Under the pieces are notes generated by a model. It was given only the letters and a program-made list of their open reading frames with translations. It did not search any database and was not told where the DNA came from. Shown in pieces: positions 57,708-64,000 of a stretch of DNA of 64,000 nt. Source of the stretch: Sparassis latifolia (Eukaryota; Basidiomycota; Agaricomycetes; Polyporales; Sparassidaceae). The stretch is taken from contig CM031561.1 in NCBI GenBank assembly GCA_018466975.1, positions 2,604,001 through 2,668,000 of the forward strand, read 5' to 3'. Numbering within the stretch: the first letter of the stretch is position 1; each line of letters begins with the position of its first letter. The translations under genes were made by a program, and so were the position numbers.

Positions 57708-59894
57708 ATGTTTGCCTCGAACTTGGCATCGCGCGGTCTAAATGTTTTCTTTCTACGCTGCGTCTCCAGACCCTCGAGTCGCAATCTTTCGACAGTATTG
57801 GATGGAGTCAAGTCGGTGAGTAACGTCAAGCCGTATTATATCACGACTCCCATATTCTACCCCAACGCAGGTGTGTCAAATTTTGTTGCAAAGTTTGTGT
57901 TTAAGTACGGGGAAAACGTGTCATACTCGTGCATGAGAGCTTGCCATGCTCTGTATGACTAGCACTCACGCACGAACATATTCCGAACCCTGAGTGCGAC
58001 TAAGATGCCATTCCTTCGTGAACTGCTACAATTTTTCCTCTATGAAGTCGTAGACTGATTTCGTTATAGTCCCTCATATAGGACACCTGCATTCGTTGGT
58101 CATCGCGGACATATTCGCGCGATTTGAACGCATATCAGGAGAGAGACCGGTTCAATTTATAACTGGCACGGACGAACACGGTCTCAAGATTCAACGAGCT
58201 GCGCAGGCGAAAGGGATGGCTCCGCTTGCATTTTGCGATGAGCTGAGTGAATCCTTTCGTGTGTGTTCTCACCTGTTTGTCTGCACGCAGCAGTGTTCAT
58301 TGGCGTTGTTGTGTGATCATGCAGGACTTGGCGAAGAAAGCCGACATCAGCAGCACGATGTTCTTACGGACAACGGAGCGAAAACACTGTAATGCAGTAC
58401 AACATATGTGGGTAGGTTGGCCAGCCACCATTCTGTACTGTGAACAATGTAGTCATGAACTCTTCTTGCATGCACACGCCCTAGCGTACGCTAGACGAGA
58501 AAGGCTTGATCTACAAGGGTCAACATGCCGGCTGGTACTCCGTCTCCGATGAATGTTTCTACACCGACCTGCAGGTAACGGAAGTGGATCCAGGTACCGG
58601 TAACGACAAGTACTATGTTTCAAGCGAAACGGGCTCGCGTGTGGAGTGGCAGGAAGAAAATAATTATAAGTTCCGGCTCTCATATTTTCGCTCTATCCTG
58701 GCGCAGCATTACAAGGCCTACGAGGACGCGATCTACCCACCGCAGTACCGTGCTGAAATTCTTGGGGTCTTATCTGAACCCCTGGAGGACTTGTCAATAT
58801 CGCGACCAAGTTCGCGACTGACATGGGGCGTGCCAGTTCCAGGCGACCCGGAGCATACGATATACGTGTGGATCGACGCGTTAATGGTGTATCTCTCTTC
58901 TATAGGATACCCATGGACGTCTTCAGGAGACAACGGGTTGAGCTCGGGATGGCCGCCAGACATACAAGTTATTGGTAAAGATATTCTCAGGTATGTCCTC
59001 TCTACCGGTGATAGGTATCGTACTCACTAGGTCCTTTCAGATTCCATGCGATTTATCTGCCTGCCATGCTTGCAGCTCTGGATCTTCCATTCTCGAAACG
59101 CCTGCTCTCTCACTCTCACTGGACTGTTGATAAACATAAAATGTCCAAGTCTGTAGGTAATGTCGCGGACCCCATACAAGCGATAGACGAGTATGGAGTG
59201 GATATAGTGCGGTACTACCTCGCGCGTGTAGGTGGTCGGTTCAAAGACGATGTCGGTAAGTTCTTCCATGGACTCCCATTCGTGTGAAGTTCTGATCTTT
59301 GTTTGTGCATCTGAATGTGCTCAGACTGGTCGCATGAGCAGCTCCAGAAGCACTCCAAAGAGATCATGGCTGCATTCGGGAACCTGTACTCTCGGAATGT
59401 CGGGCAAAAAATACTGTCAAGATTGAATGGCCAGATACAGCCAAAGATTGAAGACCTTCATAGACATCGCATTACGACAGCGCTGATGAGCGACTTGCAA
59501 GAACTTCCTAACTCGGTGCATGAACATATGCAGAGACTGGAAGTAGCTGATGCATTGGACCGGATCGTCACGACTCTCCAAAAAGTGGGTATTTGAGCTT
59601 CTTTACATATGTCTCAGTCTGATTCATACGGATTGTGGTAAGGCGAATCTCCTGGTAACGCAAACTTCGCCGTGGAATGACCGGGCGACGCCTGTGGAGG
59701 TCGCGTTGTCAGTGCATACTGTCGTCCTCCACGCTCTCCGCGTTTGCGGCATCCTGCTGCAACCATTCATACCGTCTAAGGCTAGCCTCGTGCTCGATCA
59801 ATTGAGCATCCCGGAGAATGAACGTAACTTGAACTTTGCTAACAGCCGAAATGTGACACTGGGTGAGCTGCTGCCACGGGTGCAAATATTCTGA
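57708..59894 (+). CDS. MSM1: Methionyl-tRNA synthetase, mitochondrial
   Basis: It charges mitochondrial tRNA-Met with methionine. Seven exons join in phase: 57708-57870, 58070-58260, 58325-58411, 58485-58990, 59041-59255, 59325-59584 and 59643-59894, giving 557 aa. The N-terminus MFASNLASRGLNVFFLR is a typical mitochondrial targeting peptide. Class I synthetase motifs are VPHIGHLHS (the HIGH motif, about 55-63) and HKMSKSVGN (KMSKS, about 347). Other landmarks are FITGTDEHGLKIQ, GWYSVSDE, TWGVPVPGD, YVWIDALMVYL and VIGKDILRFHAIYLPA. The C-terminal anticodon-binding domain ends at ELLPRVQIF. The organellar form lacks the extensions of the cytosolic enzyme. Intron 1 (57871-58069) is 199 bp. Confidence 0.93.
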
Positions 59895-60546
59895 GAGATG
59901 CTGGATGTATGGTGGAGAATAATAGGTTTGCCCGCTGTATTCGCCTTTTGCTTGAATGCAGTGCAGGCCGATCGTCATGTTGTGCTGCGGACATCTGAGT
60001 ATGTCGCGGACGATTGACCGCTCAATCTGGTTCGGTCGTGCAAAAGTGTTTTCTACACGAATAGCTGTGGACGTCGCCTTTACCCTATCTTTGCTCGGGT
60101 CCCCGATAGATGTCGCACCAGAGATGGAGGCATAGGGACGGTCGAATGGCTGCAATTAGTATTGCCTCAACTCAAAGAGATTATACGCAACCAATGCATA
60201 GACAGTACTTGACAAATGTTACATTTTAATAAGTACTGGCACTTGAGTCGAGCGGTAGAGGCGGCAGACGCATTCTACGCTCGGAAGATTACCGAGCGCA
60301 GAGAGGTCTCCCACAATTCCGCAGTAGTGTGTAATAGGGACCCCCTGTACTTGTGAGAATTACCATTGGCTAATGCCGAAATGGAGTAACAGACGATGAC
60401 TCATTCGATTGGATTCGGCTATATTTTGTGCTTTGCACTGTTGATACGCTACTAATACAACGATACCTGGTAAGCTTTGTATGATTCTTATCCACCGTGA
60501 GGAGTGAGGAGGAGTACGGTCTCCTGTCAAATATTAGGTCAGGATG
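59895..60546. other. Spacer between the tRNA synthetase gene and the retrotransposon LTR
   Basis: 652 bp without a recognised gene. An open frame (59709-60155, -) overlaps the synthetase antisense and lacks recognisable domains. Confidence 0.4.
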
Positions 60547-60785
60547 TGTTAGAAATCGCGCCTTAGTTCCCAAATAGGAAGGTAGTGATGGCGGGTCAAG
60601 ATGCGTCGGGGCGCGTGATTACGCGTCCTAAAATAGATTTCTGTATATATACAGTTCTAGACGCTCCACTTTATATAAGCAAATTTCCTTCTTTGTCTTT
60701 CTTTGTAATCATGCCCTCGGCTTGTCTGCCCTTGGGCGCTCCCCAATTTCTGGAGCTCCAGAAATTTGGGCGCTACTTTCCAACA
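60547..60785 (-). repeat. 3' long terminal repeat of the copia element
   Basis: In element orientation (minus strand) it begins TGTTGGAAAGTAGC and ends GATTTCTAACA, with the TG...CA ends usual for LTRs, 239 bp. A polypurine tract (GAGGGGGAG) sits directly before it on the internal side. A TATATAA box (forward-strand ttatata at about 60672) could start transcription in an intact 5' LTR. Only one LTR is in the window; the first bases outside, ggatg at 60542-60546, would be one target-site duplication. Confidence 0.8.
60745..60766. repeat. Perfect 22-bp palindrome inside the LTR
   Basis: aatttctggag followed by its exact reverse complement ctccagaaatt, with cccc on the left and tggg on the right. 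It lies near the internal end of the LTR. Confidence 0.9.
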
Positions 60786-63700
60786 CTCCCCCTCAAGCCG
60801 ATGGGCATTCCGAGCTTCTTTGTGAGCTTCTCGTGCCTCGGCTTAGGGAGTGACTTTGTTAGGATATCCGCTATCATGTCCTTCGTGGGACAGTAGTGGA
60901 TATCAATATATTTATCCCTTAATTTTTCGCGCACATAATGATGCTTTACATCAAAATGTTTTGATTTCACGTGGAATTGGGGATCACGTGCGATTGAGAT
61001 CGCCGCTGTATTATCCTTGAATAAAATTGTAGGATCTTGTTGCTCGAAACCTATTTCTTTGAATAGTGTTTGGAGCCACACGGCTTCTTTTGCCGCTTCG
61101 GCGGATGCCATGTATTCGGCTTCCATGGTGGATGATGCGACCGTGGTTTGCTTCTTTGAGCTCCACATGATCGTGCCATTTCCTAATTTAAATAAATATC
61201 CCGAGATTGATTTGCGATCTCGGATATCGTTCGCATAGTCTGCATCTGAGTAGCCCACAAATATGGATTGATCTTCGGGCTTGACATCTGCAATTGGCCC
61301 GTAGATTATTCCAAGTTCTCACATTCCGGATAGATAGCGGAGGACGCGTTTAGCAGCAGTCCAATGAGCCATTCCGGGATTGGCAGTAAATGAGCTAAGC
61401 CGTTGCACGGTGTGAGCAATGTCTGGTCTCATGACAATTGCCGCGTACATCAGTGATCCGACGAGCGATGCATATCCATTGTCTCGGTCGCATTCATCAT
61501 CAGTTTCGGGTTCTTCTTTTTCAAGCACTGTATTTGGATCAAGAGGCATCCCAACCATGTTGGCGTTCGTAAGCCCATTCTTGTGTAGGATAGACTCAAT
61601 ATATTTTGTCTGAGAGATTTTGATTGTCCGCTTTGAATGGTCTCTCTCAATTTCTATCCCCACAATTTTTCGGGGTTCGCCAAGGTCGGCAACTTTGAAC
61701 ATATTTCGGAGTTCCCTCTTCAATTGGTCCATCAGTGTGCAATCATTGGTGAATATTAATAGGTCGTCTACCCAAACGGTGACGATTTCTATCTTATCAC
61801 CTTTGATCTGAATGTACACACATGGATCCGAGAATAGGCGCTTGAATCCCGCGTCTAGTAACTTGCGGTTCAGCACGATATTCCATTCTCAGCCAGACTG
61901 CTTTAGCCCGTAGAGGGTTTTCTTTAATTTACATACGCAGTATGTTCCATCGCTGTATCCTTCGGGTTGCCGCATATACACTTCTTCTTCGTGAGTTCCA
62001 TTAAGATAGATGCCTTTCACATCCATCTGTCCGATCTCCCAATCTAAGATTGCGGCTAGCCCGAGGATAGCTCGAATGGTTTCGAGGTGGACTACGGGCG
62101 CGAACATCTCGGTATAGTCCATGCCTGGAATTTGAGAATATCCCTTCGCAACCAGGCGGGCTTTGTATTTGATTATTTCACCCTCTTTGTTTGTTTTCTT
62201 AACTAGAACCCATTTATTTCCTACGGGTTTTCGATCTTCGGGAGGTTCCACTAACTCCCAAGTCTCCATACCCTGTAGTTGATTGAGTTCCATCTGGACT
62301 GCCTGTTCCCATTTGGGCCACTCGAGTGATCTCTTGGCATCACTGAGCGTCTTTGGCTCGTCCACATCCGCATTTCCATGGGCGCTCATCGCAATATAGA
62401 CTAATTCAGCATTTGATTTATCTGGATCATTATCCAGATCTTCGTCTGCCTCTGGGTCATGCATTAGACGGTAATTATGCCGAACTGTCTTTCTTCTGGT
62501 TCGTCTGAGCTGGCTTGGTGCGTCCGTCCCGCTTTCCTCACGTTGATCAGGATCATCATCCTGTCTGCACTTTCGCGGATTTTTGGCAGGTGACTGTGGC
62601 ACGGAAGTTCCTAACTCCCCCTCACGCCGCACGTCTGCAGTCATTGTGAGGTTTGGGACTTTGGGTCTCCTTTCTGCATGCGGCATGTCTGATGCATTGC
62701 TAGGTAAAGTGCCCAGAAATATATTTTGCTCCCCCTCACGCTGTGCTGTGAGGATAGGTACGTCGGATCCTATTTGCTCTTGTGGCATGTGAGGTGCGTT
62801 GTCAGGCAAATGGTCCGGGGAATTCGAAGAAAATTGGAAATTACGCGAGATTTTAATCTGGCGCGTATGCGCATCATAATATTTGATGGCTTTGGGTCTG
62901 TCCATGTATCCAACAAAAATATACTTGTTGCCATGGGGCGCTAGCTTTGATAGTGTTGCGTCCTCCGTGAGGACCCATATGGGGGAACCGAATTCTTGTA
63001 GGTACGAGATATTTGGTTTCGTCCCATTCCATTTTTCTTCAGGAGTTGCCCCATTTAACGCCTGGGTAGGCGATCTATTTTTAATATAGACTGCATGAGC
63101 AATCGCTTCAGCCCAAAGATAACGAGGTAGATCTCTCGCATAGATCATTGCGCGTGCTAGTCCAAGCAGTGTGCGATTCAATCTCTCAGAGACTTCGTTC
63201 TGGGATGGTGAGTACAGCGCAGTCGGACCCATCTTGATCCCTTTCATTTGACACCAGTTAATTAATTTGGTGTTCATATATTCTCGACCGTTGTCGAGCC
63301 TGAGTCGCAAAGGTTTATTTCCAAACTTGCGCTCGATATAGGTAATATAATTCTTTACCTTTTCTGTTACTTCATCTTTATACCTCATAAATAGTACTGT
63401 ACTTCGATGACTGTAATCATCGGTAAATGTAATAAAATATTTCCACCCTTGTAGAGCGGCTGTCTGCGCAGGTCCCCACACATTTGTATGTGTTAATTCT
63501 CCAGGTATCTTGCTGCATTCATCCGTCTCTTTGGGAAATGGCTTCCGCGTCACCTTTGCTTGGATGCACGCCTCGCAATTAATTTCATCTGGGCTTGGCG
63601 AGATTTCTAGGCCATCAACAAGCCCTTCATGATATAATCGCATAAGCGCTGGTTTCCCGATATGGCCATAGATCTTGTGCCACTCTTCCCAGATATGCGG

Positions 63701-64000
63701 GCCGTATTCTTTAGCAGCATAGGTTCGCGCAGGTTGCGGAACTATTGGACGCAATTTCAATGAATATAGTCGTCCATTTTTCTTGCCTATAGCAAGAGTG
63801 TGTTTATTTTTATCTATTAGTATTGCGCGACTATTACCCATAAGTACTCTTCCTCCCGCGTCATCCAAACGCGTGATGGAGAGGAGGCTATTGGGTGCTG
63901 TCGGCGCATACAGTACACCGTGGAGACGGAATTTCACTTTTTGGTCTCCTACTTCACTTTCGACATCGACCATACTGCGGCCCAATGCCTGCATTGGTTG
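60773..64000 (-). pseudogene. copia polyprotein, pol region, with two in-frame stops
   Basis: One reading frame runs from the right edge to 60773, broken by TGA at 61889-61891 and 61319-61321. Domains in order are the gag-pre-integrase block (EEWHKIYGHIGKPALMRLYH, with CEAC), the integrase core (LRLDNGREYMN, YSPSQNEVSERLNRTL), the reverse transcriptase (KTLYGLKQSG, then VWVDDLLIF as the catalytic V-D-D motif) and RNase H ([22 protein letters not shown]). The integrase first acidic residue is Asn in THTNVWGP, where the family has Asp. Both stops are flanked by GA, consistent with Arg codons CGA changed to TGA. The remaining sequence is well preserved. Confidence 0.88.

Larger units (their letters stand above)
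60547..64000 (-). mobile_element. Ty1/copia LTR retrotransposon, 3' part, decayed
   Basis: The element runs off the right edge. From the 5' side of what is visible it holds the gag-pre-integrase segment, an integrase core, a type 2 reverse transcriptase, RNase H and the 3' LTR, the copia order (integrase before reverse transcriptase). Gag, the primer-binding site and the 5' LTR lie beyond 64000. Two in-frame TGA codons (61889-61891 and 61319-61321) and a changed integrase catalytic residue show it is not autonomous. No other insertion into it was seen. Confidence 0.9.

Noticed and set aside
59709..60155. 148-codon open frame opposite the end of the tRNA synthetase gene
   Set aside because: About half lies antisense to a well-supported exon; no domain recognised.
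60236..60320. Possible tRNA or structured RNA with gagcggtagaggcggc
   Set aside because: No B-box and no cloverleaf; only a short inverted stretch (ctcggaag/accgag).
1..64000. CRISPR arrays, rRNA operons or bacterial-type operons
   Set aside because: None seen; splice structure and gene families are eukaryotic.

Overview
This window is nuclear DNA of a filamentous basidiomycete, most likely an Agaricomycete and possibly a wood-decay polypore. The evidence is dense ~50-60 bp GT-AG introns, very short exons, recognisable basidiomycete families (membrane-anchored phytase-like phosphatase, SRPK-like kinase, F-box/nucleotidyltransferase-like proteins, WW-plus-membrane protein, 'glycopeptide'-type secreted proteins) and a Ty1/copia retrotransposon. 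No prokaryotic-style operons or rRNA genes were seen. Gene models were spliced by hand by joining open frames at splice sites whose phases agree; they are predictions.

Layout, left to right. 1-780: 5' part of a membrane protein gene (-). 1.36-3.44 kb: histidine acid phosphatase/phytase (+). 4.0-4.9 kb: frameshifted F-box pseudogene. 6.2-7.4 kb: alpha/beta hydrolase (-). 7.7-10.0 kb: WW-motif, multi-membrane-span protein (-). 11.1-13.3 kb: CCCH zinc finger/FG nucleoporin NUP42 (-), divergent from TAF4 (+, 13.6-14.95 kb). 15.2-17.4 kb: a PX domain fused to a GH18 chitinase (-). 18.8-20.2 kb: F-box plus nucleotidyltransferase-like protein (+). 20.8-22.2 kb: metallophosphoesterase (+). 22.4-25.3 kb: two tandem small secreted cysteine-rich proteins (-). 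25.3-29.0 kb: gene-poor. 29.0-31.2 kb: auxin-efflux-carrier-type transporter (+). 32.0-33.4 kb: SRPK-like kinase (-). 34.0-35.2 kb: serine racemase/threonine dehydratase-like PLP enzyme (+). 35.6-36.7 kb: short-chain dehydrogenase (-). 39.4-40.4 kb: predicted mitochondrial protein (+). 40.56-41.61 kb: inverted-repeat mobile element carrying a nested TA-flanked element. 42.9-46.6 kb: an intact F-box protein and a decayed relative. 47.0-48.1 kb: a second, paralogous SDR (-), divergent from a 16-exon class II DAHP synthase (+, 48.8-51.1 kb). 52.3-53.3 kb: DENR/Tma22 (+). 54.4-57.2 kb: Swa2/auxilin-like UBA-TPR-J protein (-), divergent from mitochondrial methionyl-tRNA synthetase (+, 57.7-59.9 kb). 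60.5 kb to the end: 3' LTR and pol of a decayed copia element (-).

How the genes relate. Most are unrelated housekeeping genes: transcription initiation (TAF4), nuclear export (NUP42), translation (DENR, mitochondrial MetRS), clathrin uncoating (Swa2), aromatic amino acid synthesis (DAHP synthase). The more accessory material is concentrated in two places: the secreted-protein pair with its gene-poor flank (22-29 kb), and the interval between the two SDR paralogs (36-48 kb), which holds the inverted-repeat element and the F-box pair. The observations most worth checking are the PX-GH18 fusion, which is encoded across one uninterrupted exon, and the ~300-bp matching-arm element whose one arm holds a younger insertion while the other arm keeps the empty site.
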